Positions 20,548-32,320 are shown, counted from the stretch's first letter. The stretch: 64,000 nucleotides of DNA from Xylophilus sp. Leaf220 (GCF_001421705.1 NZ_LMKO01000028.1:1-64000); one strand, 5' to 3'. Notes: a model not told the origin generated them from the letters alone. Numbers and translations: made by a program.

Positions 20548-20561
20548 CATGTTCGAAACGG

Positions 20562-21980
20562 CTAGAAATCGCCGGATCCGGTCGCCAGGCTCTCGAAGCG
20601 GGTCAGCGGCTTCAGGAAGGCCAGCTTCACCGTGCCGGTGGGGCCGTTGCGCTGCTTGCCGATGATCACCTCGGCCACGCCCGGCTCCTTGCTGTCCTTG
20701 TTGTAGTAGTCGTCGCGGTAGATGAACATGATGATGTCGGCGTCCTGCTCGATCGCGCCCGACTCGCGCAGGTCCGACATCATCGGCCGCTTGTCGGTGC
20801 GCTGCTCCACCGAGCGGTTGAGCTGCGACAGGGCGATCACCGGGCACTGCAGCTCCTTGGCCAGCATCTTGAGACCCCGCGAGATCTCGCCCAGCTCGGT
20901 CGCGCGGTTGTCGCTGCCGCTGGAGCTCGACCCGCTCATCAGCTGCAAATAGTCGACCACGATCAGGCCGAGCTTGCCACACTGGCGTGCCAGGCGCCGG
21001 GCGTTGGCGCGCAGCTCGCTGGGCGTCAGGCCGGGCGTCTCGTCGATGTGCAAGGACACGGTGCGCAGCCGCTCGATCGCCTCGGTCAGCCGGGGCCATT
21101 CGTCGTCGCTGAGCTTGCCGGTGCGCAGGTGGCCCTGGTCGATCCGGCCGATCGAGCCGACGATCCGCACCGCGAGCTGGGAGGCGCCCATTTCCATCGA
21201 GAACACCGCCACCGGCAGGCCCTCGTTGAGCGCCACGTGCTCGGCGATGTTCACCGCGAACGCCGTCTTGCCCATCGACGGACGCGCCGCCAGCACCACC
21301 ATGTCGCCGGCCTGCAGGCCCGAGGTCATCCGGTCGAGGTCGATGAAGCCGGTGGGCACGCCGGTGATGTCGTTGGGGTTGTCGGCCATCTCCTGGACCC
21401 GGTCGAGCAGCTCGACCACCAGGGTGTCCATGCTCTGGAAGCCCTGCTTCATCCGCGAGCCTTCCTCGCCGATGTTGAAGATCTTCTGCTCCGCCTCGTC
21501 CAGGATCTTGGCGACCGGCCGGCCCTGGGGATTGAAGGCGTTGGTGGCGATCTCGTCGCTGGCGGTCACCAGCTTGCGCAGGATGCCGCGCTCCCGCACG
21601 ATCTCGGCGTAGCGCCGGATGTTGGCGGCGCTGGGCACGTACTGCGCCAGCTGGTTCAGGTAGACCAGCCCGCCCATCTCCTCGGCCTTGCCCTGGCTCT
21701 GCAGGTGTTCGAAGACGGTGATCACGTCGGCCGGCTTCGAGGCGTTGATCAGCGCGCCGATGGCGCCGTAGATCAGCTTGTGCTCGTAGCGGTAGAAGTT
21801 GTCGTCCTTCAGCAGGTCGCCGACCCGGTCCCAGGCACCGTTGTCGAGCAGCAGGCCGCCCAGCACGCTGGACTCGGCCTCGATGGAATGCGGCGGAATG
21901 CGCAGCTGCGCCACCTCGCGGTCGGCAGAAGACGGCGCGTCCGACGGGTCGAACGGAGGAAAGGTCGAAGTGGCGGGCAT
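20562..21980 (-). CDS. dnaB: Replicative DNA helicase DnaB
   Basis: The 472-residue hexameric helicase has the N-terminal primase-binding domain (PPHSIEAESSVLGGLLLDN) and the RecA-like domain. The latter shows Walker A ARPSMGKTAFAVNIAEH, Walker B LIVVDYLQLM, and ALSQLNRSVEQRTDKRPMMSDLRESGAIEQDADIIMFIYRDDYY. No intein is present. A sequence one mismatch from the DnaA box lies 49 nt upstream. It follows the ribosomal operon on the same strand but after a terminator, so it is probably transcribed separately. Confidence 0.98.
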   Translation of the reverse strand: MPATSTFPPFDPSDAPSSADREVAQLRIPPHSIEAESSVLGGLLLDNGAWDRVGDLLKDDNFYRYEHKLIYGAIGALINASKPADVITVFEHLQSQGKAEEMGGLVYLNQLAQYVPSAANIRRYAEIVRERGILRKLVTASDEIATNAFNPQGRPVAKILDEAEQKIFNIGEEGSRMKQGFQSMDTLVVELLDRVQEMADNPNDITGVPTGFIDLDRMTSGLQAGDMVVLAARPSMGKTAFAVNIAEHVALNEGLPVAVFSMEMGASQLAVRIVGSIGRIDQGHLRTGKLSDDEWPRLTEAIERLRTVSLHIDETPGLTPSELRANARRLARQCGKLGLIVVDYLQLMSGSSSSGSDNRATELGEISRGLKMLAKELQCPVIALSQLNRSVEQRTDKRPMMSDLRESGAIEQDADIIMFIYRDDYYNKDSKEPGVAEVIIGKQRNGPTGTVKLAFLKPLTRFESLATGSGDF

Positions 21981-22028
21981 GGGGTTCTCGGGAAGCCTTC
22001 CATCCTAAGCCGCAAACGGGTGCGGACC

Positions 22029-22037
22029 TGTGGACAA
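22029..22037 (-). promoter_or_regulatory. DnaA-box-like site upstream of dnaB
   Basis: On the minus strand the site reads TTGTCCACA, 8 of 9 matches to the consensus TTATCCACA, within the short dnaB upstream region. Confidence 0.4.
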
Positions 22038-22120
22038 GGCTGGGGGCAAACGGTGGACGCGCCGTGGATTCGCGGTAGGCAGCGCGGGACAACTTTTCGG
22101 ACATGCCGCGCCGCGCCCCA

Positions 22121-22150
22121 AAAGCAAAAGCCGCCCGAAGGCGGCCTTTG
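22121..22150 (-). terminator. Intrinsic terminator of the rpsF-priB-rpsR-rplI operon
   Basis: On the minus strand GCCGCC, TTCG, GGCGGC forms a stable tetraloop hairpin followed by TTTTGCTTTT, 20 bp after the rplI stop. Confidence 0.85.
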
Positions 22151-22170
22151 CAGGGGCGGGCAGGAAACGC

Positions 22171-22623
22171 TTACGCGGTCTCGCCGTAGACGGTGACCGT
22201 GATCTCGACGGTGACGTCGGTGTGCAGCTGCACGCTGACGGTGCTGTCGCCGATGGTCTTGATCGGGCCGTTCGGCAGGCGGACCTGCGACTTCGCGACC
22301 TTGTAGCCGTTCTTGCCGAGTTCTTCGGCGATGTCGGCATTGGTGACCGAGCCGAACAGACGACCGTCGACGCCGGCCTTCTGGGTCAGCTTGACCGTGG
22401 TACCGGAGAGCTTCTCGCCCTGGGCTTCGGATTCGGCCAGCTTCGCAGCGGCAGCCTTTTCCAGTTCGGCGCGCTTGGCTTCGAATTCGGCCTTGGCCTT
22501 TTCGGTGGCACGGCGTGCGCGGCCTTGCGGGATCAGGAAGTTGCGGGCGTAGCCGTCCTTGACCTTGACGATTTCGCCGAGGTTGCCGAGGTTCACGACC
22601 TTGTCGAGCAGGATGATTTGCAT
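22171..22623 (-). CDS. rplI: 50S ribosomal protein L9
   Basis: The 150-residue protein starts [36 protein letters not shown], the canonical L9 N-domain. The long connecting helix and C-terminal domain ([16 protein letters not shown]) follow. It binds 23S rRNA domain V. It is the last gene of the S6-PriB-S18-L9 operon, 12 bp after rpsR. Confidence 0.98.
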   Translation of the reverse strand: MQIILLDKVVNLGNLGEIVKVKDGYARNFLIPQGRARRATEKAKAEFEAKRAELEKAAAAKLAESEAQGEKLSGTTVKLTQKAGVDGRLFGSVTNADIAEELGKNGYKVAKSQVRLPNGPIKTIGDSTVSVQLHTDVTVEITVTVYGETA

Positions 22624-22635
22624 GACAGGGGCTCC

Positions 22636-22920
22636 TTAGTTGGTCTTGTGCTGGTCGCTGTACGGGACCATCGCCAGGAAGCGCGCGCGCTTGATGGCAG
22701 TGTTGAGCTGACGCTGGTAGATCGCGCGGGTGCCGGTGAGGCGGGCGGGGATGATCTTGCCGTTCTCGCCGATGAAGTCACGCAGCGTGTCGACATCCTT
22801 GTAGTCGATCTCTTCGACGCCGGCGACGGTGAAGCGGCAGAAGCGCTTGCGCTTGAACAGCAGGGATTGGGTGTTGCGCTTCGGGCGCTTGTCTTTGTTG
22901 AATTTCTTGAACGTGGCCAT
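22636..22920 (-). CDS. rpsR: 30S ribosomal protein S18
   Basis: The 94-residue protein begins [20 protein letters not shown] with the S18 core [24 protein letters not shown] and ALTGTR-like [26 protein letters not shown]18 pairs with S6 on the 30S platform; their genes share this operon. The ATG at 22920 was preferred over the start five codons upstream because it matches the family N-terminus. Confidence 0.98.
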   Translation of the reverse strand: MATFKKFNKDKRPKRNTQSLLFKRKRFCRFTVAGVEEIDYKDVDTLRDFIGENGKIIPARLTGTRAIYQRQLNTAIKRARFLAMVPYSDQHKTN

Positions 22921-22938
22921 GATGGGACCTCTCAAAAA

Positions 22939-23229
22939 TTAATCTGGCTGGAATTCCTGGATGTGCAGGACGAGCTGTTTGCCGTTGCGCGGCGTGGCGA
23001 GAAAACCGGTGAACCGCCAGCCACTGCCGACGGCCTGCCGTACCAGCCGCTCTGCCACCGAACCGAACGCCACCGCCTTCACGGAGGCCCGCACATCCCG
23101 CAACTGACCTGCCTCGGTGACCTTCGACTCGTGTTCGAGTCGCAGATCCAGGGCGGGCAGCCCGGCGGGGGTGTAGCGGATGGCGTTTGATTCGACGATG
23201 CAGGCGGTCAGGACGACCTGGTTACCCAC
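22939..23229 (-). CDS. priB: Primosomal replication protein N (PriB)
   Basis: This 96-residue single OB-fold protein (NQVVLTACIVESNAIRYTPAGLPALDLRLEHES ... FTGFLATPRNGKQLVLHIQEFQ) binds ssDNA and helps PriA reload the replisome at stalled forks. Its place between rpsF and rpsR is the standard betaproteobacterial arrangement. The start is the GTG at 23229, with GGAG unusually close upstream. It ends 18 bp before rpsR. Confidence 0.93.
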   Translation of the reverse strand: MGNQVVLTACIVESNAIRYTPAGLPALDLRLEHESKVTEAGQLRDVRASVKAVAFGSVAERLVRQAVGSGWRFTGFLATPRNGKQLVLHIQEFQPD

Positions 23230-23249
23230 TCCGCGCGAACGAGGACCGT

Positions 23250-23714
23250 TTAACGGTCGCGGTCGCCGCGCTCCTGGCGCTCGCCACCCCGGTCGCCGCG
23301 GTCACCACCACGGTCGCCCCGGTCGCCGCCGCGGTCACCGCGTTCGCCGGAAGCGGCGAATTCGGCTTGCTGCGCCTTGCGGGCTTCTTCGCGCTCGACG
23401 GTCTTCATCATCGACGACGGGCCCGTGTCGGCCTGCTTGCGGACCACGGTCAGGTGGCGCAGCACCGCATCGTTGAACTTGAAGGCATGCTCCAGCTCGG
23501 CCATCACCGACTGGTCGGCTTCGATGTTGATGCACAGGTAGTGCGCCTTGGCCAGCTTGTTGATGAGGTAGGCCAGTTGGCGGCGACCCCAGTCTTCCAC
23601 GCGGTGCACCTTGCCACCGCCAGCGGTGATCATGCCCTTGTAGCGCTCCAGCATGGCCGGAACTTGTTCGCTCTGATCCGGGTGGATGAGCAGGATGATT
23701 TCGTAATGACGCAT
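23250..23714 (-). CDS. rpsF: 30S ribosomal protein S6 with charged Arg-Gly-Asp-rich tail
   Basis: The 154-residue protein has the S6 ferredoxin-like core ([25 protein letters not shown] ... [16 protein letters not shown] ... [11 protein letters not shown]). After about residue 118 comes a low-complexity tail built of [12 protein letters not shown]-type repeats ending GDRDR. E. coli S6 has a different, Glu-rich tail that is extended by RimK. The repetitive tail is encoded by tandem DNA repeats, so its length may vary between strains. It is the first gene of its operon, behind a promoter with a perfect TATAAT. Confidence 0.97.
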   Translation of the reverse strand: MRHYEIILLIHPDQSEQVPAMLERYKGMITAGGGKVHRVEDWGRRQLAYLINKLAKAHYLCINIEADQSVMAELEHAFKFNDAVLRHLTVVRKQADTGPSSMMKTVEREEARKAQQAEFAASGERGDRGGDRGDRGGDRGDRGGERQERGDRDR

Positions 23715-23777
23715 AGACTCTCCTTGTGGCTGAACCGCCCTGCCTGTCGGCTGATGGCGGCCTTGAGAAACAGTCGT

Positions 23778-23795
23778 CCGCTGCGTCGGTAGCGG
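23778..23795 (-). promoter_or_regulatory. Candidate S6:S18 autoregulatory leader hairpin
   Basis: On the minus strand CCGCT, 8-nt loop ACCGACGC, AGCGG lies in the rpsF leader. The loop contains a CCG, the trinucleotide known to be recognised by the S6-S18 complex in rpsF leaders of many bacteria. The detailed fold has not been tested against a model. Confidence 0.35.
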
Positions 23796-23816
23796 TACGA
23801 CAAGGCAAAGCCGGCA

Positions 23817-23822
23817 ATTATA
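23817..23822 (-). promoter_or_regulatory. -10 element of the rpsF operon promoter
   Basis: A perfect TATAAT lies about 100 bp upstream of rpsF on the minus strand. The corresponding -35 is weak (TGGCAT or GGCATT at 17-18 bp). Confidence 0.55.
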
Positions 23823-23925
23823 GCCCGCCTTTTCGCCTAAATGCCACCCCTTGCAATCGGTACCCCTGGCAACCATGTGCCCATGGCGACGATGCCCGGC
23901 GCCATCCTGCCGACGGCACCCGTCT

Positions 23926-23953
23926 CTTGAAATCCTCGAAAGCGCCTGCATGT
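23926..23953 (+). promoter_or_regulatory. Candidate heat-shock (sigma-32) promoter of grpE
   Basis: CTTGAAA (23926-23932) matches the sigma-32 -35 consensus exactly. CTGCATGT (23946-23953) follows after 13 bp and resembles CCCCATNT. It lies about 35 bp before the grpE start. Confidence 0.55.
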
Positions 23954-23987
23954 GGCGCGCGTGTCCACCCGAAACACTTCCGAAACG

Positions 23988-24542
23988 ATGACCGACAACA
24001 CCGCATCTCCTCCGAACGTGCCCGAAGACGCCAGCCCCGAAGAAGTCGAGGCCGCGATGCACGCCCACGCATCCGACGCGCTCGCGTCGGCCCAGGCCGA
24101 GCTGGCCGCCTTGCAGGCCAAGAGCGCCGACCTGGCCGACCAGTACCTGCGCGCCAAGGCCGACGCCGAGAACGCCCGCCGCCGCGCCGAGGAAGAAATC
24201 GCCAAGGCCCGCAAGTTCGGCGTCGAGAGCTTCGCCGAAAGCCTGCTGCCGGTGGCCGACAGCCTGGAGGCCGGCCTGTCGGTGAAGGAAGCCACCCCCG
24301 AGCAGCTGCGCGAAGGCGCAGAAGCCACGCTGCGCCAGCTGACCGCCGCGCTCGAGCGCAACAAGGTGATCGCGATCCAGCCCGAGGCCGGCACCAGGTT
24401 CGACCCGCACCTGCACCAGGCCATCAGCATGGTGCCGTCGGAGCAGGAGGCCAACACCGTGGTCTCGGTGCTGCAGAAGGGCTACTCCATCGCCGAGCGC
24501 ACGCTGCGCCCCGCGCTGGTGGTTGTCGCCGCGCCTAAGTAA
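23988..24542 (+). CDS. grpE: Nucleotide exchange factor GrpE
   Basis: This 184-residue protein has a long N-terminal dimerisation helix with heptads ([34 protein letters not shown]). The C-terminal beta domain ends in [13 protein letters not shown] and [24 protein letters not shown], the DnaK-contact region. It ejects ADP from DnaK. The ATG at 23988 is preferred to a GTG 12 codons upstream because it leaves room for the putative heat-shock promoter. dnaK starts 124 bp downstream. Confidence 0.96.
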   Translation: MTDNTASPPNVPEDASPEEVEAAMHAHASDALASAQAELAALQAKSADLADQYLRAKADAENARRRAEEEIAKARKFGVESFAESLLPVADSLEAGLSVKEATPEQLREGAEATLRQLTAALERNKVIAIQPEAGTRFDPHLHQAISMVPSEQEANTVVSVLQKGYSIAERTLRPALVVVAAPK

Positions 24543-24615
24543 CCCTTTTTCCAGTGGATGCCGTGAGGGCGGCACTGCGCAATTCGTAGGCATCGGCCTC
24601 TTGAACTGCGCGAAG

Positions 24616-24624
24616 TTATCCACA
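24616..24624 (+). promoter_or_regulatory. Perfect DnaA box in the grpE-dnaK gap
   Basis: TTATCCACA is an exact match to the strong DnaA box. It lies 42 bp upstream of the dnaK start. Confidence 0.55.
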
Positions 24625-24666
24625 ACTCGACGACAAGCAAACTTTTTCAGATCAGGAGAAATTCTC

Positions 24667-26607
<1,941 letters not shown>

Positions 26608-26627
26608 GCGCGCTGCGCCCACCCTCT

Positions 26628-26663
26628 GCGCCGCGCAGCGCCCCGCAAGGGGCGGCGCGGCGC
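26628..26663 (+). other. Strong GC hairpin between dnaK and dnaJ
   Basis: A stem of about 15 bp (GCGCCGCGC...GCCCC with a GCAA loop and GGGGC...GCGCGGCGC) has no T run after it. It may lower read-through into dnaJ or stabilise the dnaK mRNA 3' end. Confidence 0.55.
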
Positions 26664-26693
26664 TCCCGCTCCAGGTAACCGGGTTTCCACCAG

Positions 26694-27851
26694 ATGGCGA
26701 AAAGAGATTATTACGAGGTCCTCGGCGTCGCGAAGAACGCGAGCGAGGAGGACATCAAGAAGGCCTATCGCAAGCTTGCGATGAAGCACCACCCCGACCG
26801 CAACCAGGGTGACAGCGGCAAGGTGGCCGAGGAGAAGTTCAAGGAGGCCAAGGAGGCCTACGAGATGCTCTCCGACGGCCAGAAGCGGGCCGCCTACGAC
26901 CAGTACGGCCACGCGGGCGTCGATCCCAACATGCGCGGCCCCGGCGGTGCGGGCGGAGAAGGCTTCGGCGGCTTCGCGGAAGCCTTCGGCGACATCTTCG
27001 GCGACATGTTCGGCCAGCAGCGGGCCGGCGGCGGTGGCGGGCGCGCCGGTGCGGGTGGCCGCCAGGTCTACCGCGGCGCCAACCTGAGCTACGCGATGGA
27101 GGTCACGCTGGAAGAAGCGGCCAAGGGCAAGGATGTGCAGTTGCGCGTGCCGACCTGGGACAACTGCGACACCTGCCACGGTTCGGGCGCCAAGCCCGGC
27201 ACCAAGCCGATCACCTGCACCACCTGCAACGGCGCCGGCTCGGTGCAGATGCGCCAGGGCTTCTTCAGCGTGCAGCAGACCTGCCCCCAGTGCCACGGCA
27301 CCGGCAAGATCATCCCCGAGCCCTGCCCCACCTGCAGCGGCCAGGGCCGCATCAAGAGCCAGAAGACGCTGGAGATCAAGATCCCCGCCGGCATCGACGA
27401 CGGCATGACGATCCGCAGCGTCGGCAACGGCGAACCGGGCACCAACGGCGGGCCGCCGGGCGACCTGCACATCGAGGTGCGGATCAAGAAGCACGACATC
27501 TTCGAGCGCGACGGCGACGACCTGCACTGCCAGGTGCCGGTGAGCTTCATCACCGCGGCGCTCGGCGGCGAGATCGAGGTGCCGACGCTGGCCGGCAAGG
27601 CGGCGATCGACATCCCCGAAGGCACCCAGGCCGGCAAGCAGTTCCGGCTGCGCGGCAAGGGCATCAAGGGCGTGCGCGCCAGCTATCCCGGCGACCTGTA
27701 CTGCCACATCGCGGTCGAGACACCGGTCAAGCTGACCGAACACCAGCGCAAGCTGATGCGCGAGCTGGAGGAGTCGTTGAAGAAGGGTGGCGGCAAGCAT
27801 TCGCCCACCGGCGAGAGCTGGACCGACAAGCTGAAGAATCTGTTCAGCTAG
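26694..27851 (+). CDS. dnaJ: Chaperone protein DnaJ (Hsp40)
   Basis: The 385-residue type I Hsp40 has a J domain ([22 protein letters not shown] with HPD in KHHPDRN) and a Gly/Phe-rich region ([17 protein letters not shown]). Four zinc-binding repeats follow ([32 protein letters not shown]), then the C-terminal substrate-binding domains. It stimulates DnaK ATPase. Its stop overlaps by 4 bp (CTAG) the stop of the convergent diguanylate cyclase gene. Confidence 0.98.
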   Translation: MAKRDYYEVLGVAKNASEEDIKKAYRKLAMKHHPDRNQGDSGKVAEEKFKEAKEAYEMLSDGQKRAAYDQYGHAGVDPNMRGPGGAGGEGFGGFAEAFGDIFGDMFGQQRAGGGGGRAGAGGRQVYRGANLSYAMEVTLEEAAKGKDVQLRVPTWDNCDTCHGSGAKPGTKPITCTTCNGAGSVQMRQGFFSVQQTCPQCHGTGKIIPEPCPTCSGQGRIKSQKTLEIKIPAGIDDGMTIRSVGNGEPGTNGGPPGDLHIEVRIKKHDIFERDGDDLHCQVPVSFITAALGGEIEVPTLAGKAAIDIPEGTQAGKQFRLRGKGIKGVRASYPGDLYCHIAVETPVKLTEHQRKLMRELEESLKKGGGKHSPTGESWTDKLKNLFS

Positions 27852-29035
27852 AGCGCGGCGTCCGGCCCGGTGCCGGAGCCCGCGGACCCGACGGCCGCAT
27901 CCGCATCGCCTGCCACGGCGCTGCGGTTGCGGCCGTTTTCCTTGGCGCGGTACAGCGCGCGGTCGACCTGCTGGAAGAAGGCAGAGGGCTCCACCGGCGC
28001 GCCCGACAGGGTGCCGACGCCAACGCTGGTCGTCAGCTGCAGCACACGTCCCGGTGGTGCCTCGATCCGCAAGGCCGCCACCTCGTCCCGGAACGCTTCG
28101 GCGCGGCGGTAGGCCTCGTCGGCCGGCGTCGCGGGCATCAGCACCGCGAACTCTTCGCCGCCCAGGCGGGCCAGGGTGTTGCCCGCGGTGCCGAAGCGCT
28201 TGCGCAACGCCTCGGCGAAGCTGCGCAGGCACGCGTCTCCCGCAGCATGGCCATGGGCGTCGTTGATCTGCTTGAAGAAGTCCAGGTCGAACAGCAGCAG
28301 CGACAGCGGCCGGCCCTCCTCCGCCGCCTGCGCGGCCAGCACGGGAAAGCGGCTGTTGAAGTGGTAGCGATTGCCCAACTGCGTCAGGCTGTCGGTGCGG
28401 CTCATTTCCTGGAAACGCGCGCGCTGCTCGTACAGCTCGTACTCGGTGCGGGCATGCGCCCAGTATTCGGCGTGCCCGCGCTTCAGGGCCAGCATGAGGT
28501 AGGTGGTGTAGAAAGCTAGCGTCACCAGCGTGGGCAGGTGCTCGCGGCCCACGGCGGCCATCGCCGCGAAGGCCGGCGCCAGCAGCAGGCATGTCGCCAG
28601 GATGGCGCGCTGTCGGTCCATCGGAAAGGTGAAGGCCATGGCGGTGGCGAAGGCGACGGTGGCCAAGGTGGCGATCAGCCACGACGTCCGGAAATCCGGC
28701 TGCAACAGGATCCAGGCATAGGTCAGGCCCCAGGCCAGCGCGGTGCCGAAGATCAGGAGCCAGTGCTGCGACAGCCACCGGCGCAGCACCCGCGCATCGT
28801 CCGACGCGGGAAGCCTGTCGAGGCTGCGCCAGGCGAGCATGCCGGCATAGAAGATCCACAGCACGGCGCCCGGCACCGCCAGTTGCAGCGGAGCCGCACT
28901 GAAGCCCCAGCACAGCATCCAGGCCAACAGGTAGTAGGCGCCGCCCAGCCGGGTCCGCAGGCGGGTATCGCGGGCTTCACGCCACGCAGCGAAGTCGGAG
29001 AACGAATGCAGCGGAGGCGGGAGCGTGGTGGTCAT
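27848..29035 (-). CDS. Membrane diguanylate cyclase (GGDEF)
   Basis: The 395-residue protein has about six predicted membrane helices (about residues 30-215: [56 protein letters not shown] and others). A GGDEF domain follows, with the start motif [15 protein letters not shown], metal-binding [21 protein letters not shown] and active-site [14 protein letters not shown]. It should make cyclic di-GMP. The RxxD inhibitory site expected five residues before GGEEF is absent, so product inhibition is probably lacking. The signal sensed by the membrane part is unknown. Confidence 0.92.
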   Translation of the reverse strand: MTTTLPPPLHSFSDFAAWREARDTRLRTRLGGAYYLLAWMLCWGFSAAPLQLAVPGAVLWIFYAGMLAWRSLDRLPASDDARVLRRWLSQHWLLIFGTALAWGLTYAWILLQPDFRTSWLIATLATVAFATAMAFTFPMDRQRAILATCLLLAPAFAAMAAVGREHLPTLVTLAFYTTYLMLALKRGHAEYWAHARTEYELYEQRARFQEMSRTDSLTQLGNRYHFNSRFPVLAAQAAEEGRPLSLLLFDLDFFKQINDAHGHAAGDACLRSFAEALRKRFGTAGNTLARLGGEEFAVLMPATPADEAYRRAEAFRDEVAALRIEAPPGRVLQLTTSVGVGTLSGAPVEPSAFFQQVDRALYRAKENGRNRSAVAGDADAAVGSAGSGTGPDAAL

Positions 29036-29221
29036 CCGGGAGCGGTTGCACGGGGTCGGGTTCCGCAAGCATAACGGCCGGGTTCTGCCACTCTGAGCGC
29101 CTTCGGCCCTGCCCGGCCCGTGCACCATTCGCCATGCAAAGCATCTCCAAAGGCGATGGCAACACCCCAATTTATCGAGGAAAATAGCGAATGCATCGCA
29201 AACGACGATGACGTCACCCCG

Positions 29222-30172
29222 ATGAAGAACCCCGACCGCAGTTTCGCCCGCCGTATCGACCTCACCTCCCTGCAGCTCTTCGTTGCGGTGTGCGAACTGG
29301 GCAGCATCGGCCGCGCGGCGGAGCGCGAGTTCATCGCCGCATCGGCCGTCAGCAAGCGCCTGGCCGAGCTGGAGGCTGCCGTCGGCACCGCCCTGCTCTA
29401 CCGCCACAGCCGCGGCGTGAAGCTGACGCCCGCTGGCGAGAACCTGCTGCACCATGCCCGCGCGGTGCTGTTCGGCCTGGACAAGATGCAGGGGGAGCTC
29501 AGCGAATACGCCGAAGGCGTGCGCGGCCATGTGCGGGTGCATGCCAACATCTCGGCGATCGTGCAGTTCCTGCCCGAGGACTTGGGCGCCTTCGTGCTGC
29601 AGCACGGCCAGGTGAAGATCGACCTGCAGGAGCACCTGAGCGCCGACGTGGCCCAGGCGGTACGCGAAGGCGCGGCCGATATCGGCATCGCCCACTATCC
29701 CGCCACCGCCAGCGCCCAGGAAGAGCCGCTGCAGAGCCTGCCCTACCGGCACGACCGCCTGGTGCTCGTCGTGCCGCAGGCCCACGCCCTGTCCCGGCAT
29801 GACGCTATCGATTTCGTAGCAGCACTCGATTACGACATCGTCGGGCTGCATGCCGCCAGCAGCATCGGCCTGGCGATGCAGAAGGCCGCCGCGCAGGCCG
29901 GCAAGCCCCTGCGGCTGCGGATGCAGGTGACCGGCCTCGACGCGATGTGCCGGATGATCGACAACGGCCTCGGCATCGGCGTAGTGCCCGACCGGGCCTT
30001 CGCCCTGATGGGCGGCGTCGGCGCTTTGCGCGCCGTGGCGCTGCAGGATGCCTGGGCCGCCCGCGAGCTGCGGCTGCTGGCCCGCGATTTCGCTGCGCTG
30101 CCGGTCACCGCGCGGATGCTGGTCGACCACCTCACCGCGCCGGCTGCCGTGACCGAACGGGCAGCGGCCTAG
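29222..30172 (+). CDS. LysR-family transcriptional regulator
   Basis: The 316-residue protein has an N-terminal winged HTH ([59 protein letters not shown]) and a C-terminal periplasmic-binding-like ligand domain ([15 protein letters not shown] ...). It is codirectional with leuC and 61 bp upstream, so it could share transcripts with leuCDB; control of leucine synthesis is only a guess. A 17-bp GCTAT...GTAGC sequence at 29804-29820 inside the gene resembles the dyad half of the dispersed repeat. The ATG at 29222 fits the family N-terminus best. Confidence 0.9.
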   Translation: MKNPDRSFARRIDLTSLQLFVAVCELGSIGRAAEREFIAASAVSKRLAELEAAVGTALLYRHSRGVKLTPAGENLLHHARAVLFGLDKMQGELSEYAEGVRGHVRVHANISAIVQFLPEDLGAFVLQHGQVKIDLQEHLSADVAQAVREGAADIGIAHYPATASAQEEPLQSLPYRHDRLVLVVPQAHALSRHDAIDFVAALDYDIVGLHAASSIGLAMQKAAAQAGKPLRLRMQVTGLDAMCRMIDNGLGIGVVPDRAFALMGGVGALRAVALQDAWAARELRLLARDFAALPVTARMLVDHLTAPAAVTERAAA

Positions 30173-30233
30173 GCTGCCCCGCACCGCACGGCTTGTTCAA
30201 AACAGATTTCCCACCCACGAAAGAAGCTCCACC

Positions 30234-31652
30234 ATGGGACGCACCCTCTACGACAAGATCTGGGACGAGCACGTCGTCCACACCGAAGAAGACGGCACCG
30301 CCGTGCTCTACATCGACAGGCACCTGGTGCACGAGGTCACCAGCCCGCAGGCCTTCGAAGGCCTGCGCGTGGCCGGCCGCAAGGTGTGGCGCGTCAGCTC
30401 GATCGTCGCCACCGCCGACCACAACACGCCCACCACCGGCTGGGAGCTGGGCTACGACGGCATCACCGACCCGATCAGCAAGGAGCAGATCACCACGCTC
30501 GACGCGAACATCGCCGAGTCGGGCGCGGCCGCGTTCTTCCCGTTCCTGTCCAAACGCCAGGGCATCGTGCACGTCATCGGCCCCGAGAACGGCGCCACCC
30601 TGCCCGGCATGACCGTCGTCTGCGGCGACAGCCACACCTCCACCCACGGCGCGTTCGGCGCGCTCGCCCACGGCATCGGCACCAGCGAGGTAGAGCACGT
30701 CATGGCCACGCAGACCCTGCTCGCCAAGAGGGCCAAGAACCTGCTGATCAAGGTCGAGGGCACCGTCGCCCCCGGCATCACCGCCAAGGACATCGTCCTG
30801 GCGATCATCGGCCGCATCGGCACCGCCGGCGGCACCGGCTACACGATCGAGTTCGCCGGCTCGGCGATCCGTGCATTGAGCATGGAAGGCCGCATGACCG
30901 TCTGCAACATGGCGATCGAGGCCGGTGCGCGCGCCGGCCTGGTCGCGGTGGACCAGAAGACGATCGACTACGTGAGGAACCGCCCGCTCTCGCCCACCGG
31001 CGTCGAATGGGACCAGGCGGTCGCCTACTGGAAGACGCTGCAGTCCGATCCGGACGCCACCTTCGATGCGGTGGTCGAGCTGGACGCGTCCAAGATCGTG
31101 CCGCAGGTCACCTGGGGCACCTCGCCCGAGATGGTGCTGGGCATCGACGCCCGCACGCCCGACCCCGACAAGGAAAAGGACGCCAGCAAGCGCGACGCGA
31201 TCGAGCGCGCCCTGAACTACATGGGCCTGGCCCCGGGCAAGGCGCTCGACGACATCTACGTCGACAAGATCTTCATCGGCAGTTGCACCAACAGCCGGAT
31301 CGAGGACATGCGCGAGGCGGCGGCGGTGGTCAAGAAGCTGGGCCAGAAGGTCGCCAAGAACATCAAGGTGGCGATGGTCGTGCCGGGCTCGGGCCTGGTG
31401 AAGGACCAGGCCGAGCGCGAAGGCCTGCACGAGATCTTCAAAGCCGCCGGCTTCGAATGGCGCGAGCCCGGCTGCTCGATGTGCCTGGCGATGAACGCCG
31501 ACCGGCTGGAGCCGGGCGAGCGCTGCGCCAGCACCAGCAACCGCAACTTCGAAGGCCGCCAGGGCGCGGGTGGACGCACCCACCTGGTGTCGCCGGCGAT
31601 GGCCGCGGCCGCAGCCGTCCACGGCCACTTCGTCGACATCCGCAAGATCTGA
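30234..31652 (+). CDS. leuC: 3-isopropylmalate dehydratase large subunit
   Basis: The 472-residue aconitase-family subunit carries the 4Fe-4S ligands in [11 protein letters not shown] and [11 protein letters not shown], plus the [28 protein letters not shown] segment. With LeuD it isomerises 2- to 3-isopropylmalate in leucine synthesis. It begins [15 protein letters not shown] with AAGAAG upstream. leuD follows after 17 bp. Confidence 0.98.
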   Translation: MGRTLYDKIWDEHVVHTEEDGTAVLYIDRHLVHEVTSPQAFEGLRVAGRKVWRVSSIVATADHNTPTTGWELGYDGITDPISKEQITTLDANIAESGAAAFFPFLSKRQGIVHVIGPENGATLPGMTVVCGDSHTSTHGAFGALAHGIGTSEVEHVMATQTLLAKRAKNLLIKVEGTVAPGITAKDIVLAIIGRIGTAGGTGYTIEFAGSAIRALSMEGRMTVCNMAIEAGARAGLVAVDQKTIDYVRNRPLSPTGVEWDQAVAYWKTLQSDPDATFDAVVELDASKIVPQVTWGTSPEMVLGIDARTPDPDKEKDASKRDAIERALNYMGLAPGKALDDIYVDKIFIGSCTNSRIEDMREAAAVVKKLGQKVAKNIKVAMVVPGSGLVKDQAEREGLHEIFKAAGFEWREPGCSMCLAMNADRLEPGERCASTSNRNFEGRQGAGGRTHLVSPAMAAAAAVHGHFVDIRKI

Positions 31653-31669
31653 CGCCCCAGGAGAGAACC

Positions 31670-32320
31670 ATGCAGAAATTCACCGTACACCAGGGCCTGG
31701 TCGCGCCGATGGACCGCGAGAACGTCGACACCGACGCGATCATCCCGAAGCAGTTCCTGAAGTCGATCAAGAAGACCGGCTTCGGCGTGAACCTGTTCGA
31801 CGAGTGGCGCTACCTCGACCACGGCGAGCCGGGCCAGGACCCGGCCAGCCGCAGGCCGAACCCCGACTTCGTGCTGAACCAGCCGCGCTACGCCGGCGCC
31901 TCGATCCTGCTGGCGCGCAAGAACTTCGGCTGCGGATCGAGCCGCGAGCATGCGCCCTGGGCGCTCGACCAGTACGGCTTCCGGGCCATCCTGGCGCCCA
32001 GCTTCGCCGACATCTTCTTCAACAACAGCTTCAAGAACGGCCTGCTGCCGATCGTGCTGCCCGAGTCGACCGTCGCCCGCCTCTTCGACGAGAGCTACGC
32101 GTTCCCCGGCTACCAACTGACGATCGACCTGGAGCGCCAGGTGATCGTGGAGCCCGGCGGCCAGGAGATCCCGTTCGAGGTGAACGCGTTCCGCAAGCAT
32201 TGCCTGCTGAACGGCTTCGACGACATCGGCCTGACCCTGCAGCACAAGGACAAGATCAGGGCATTCGAAACCGAGCGCCTGGCGACCAAGCCCTGGCTGG
32301 CCCACACGATGGTCGGCTGA
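31670..32320 (+). CDS. leuD: 3-isopropylmalate dehydratase small subunit
   Basis: The 216-residue subunit starts [31 protein letters not shown] and has the swivel-domain motif [18 protein letters not shown] and the [11 protein letters not shown] segment. It completes the LeuCD isomerase. A GGAGAGA ribosome-binding sequence precedes the ATG. Repeat copy d lies between it and leuB. Confidence 0.98.
   Translation: MQKFTVHQGLVAPMDRENVDTDAIIPKQFLKSIKKTGFGVNLFDEWRYLDHGEPGQDPASRRPNPDFVLNQPRYAGASILLARKNFGCGSSREHAPWALDQYGFRAILAPSFADIFFNNSFKNGLLPIVLPESTVARLFDESYAFPGYQLTIDLERQVIVEPGGQEIPFEVNAFRKHCLLNGFDDIGLTLQHKDKIRAFETERLATKPWLAHTMVG

Noticed and set aside
23250-23400. Tandem repeats at the end of rpsF as a CRISPR-like array
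   Set aside because: Units are short, contiguous, in frame and code for the S6 tail; no spacers or cas genes are present.
24605-24635. Possible sigma-32 promoter just upstream of dnaK
   Set aside because: A TTGAAC -35-like sequence exists, but no CCCCAT-like -10 follows at proper spacing; only the grpE site is called.
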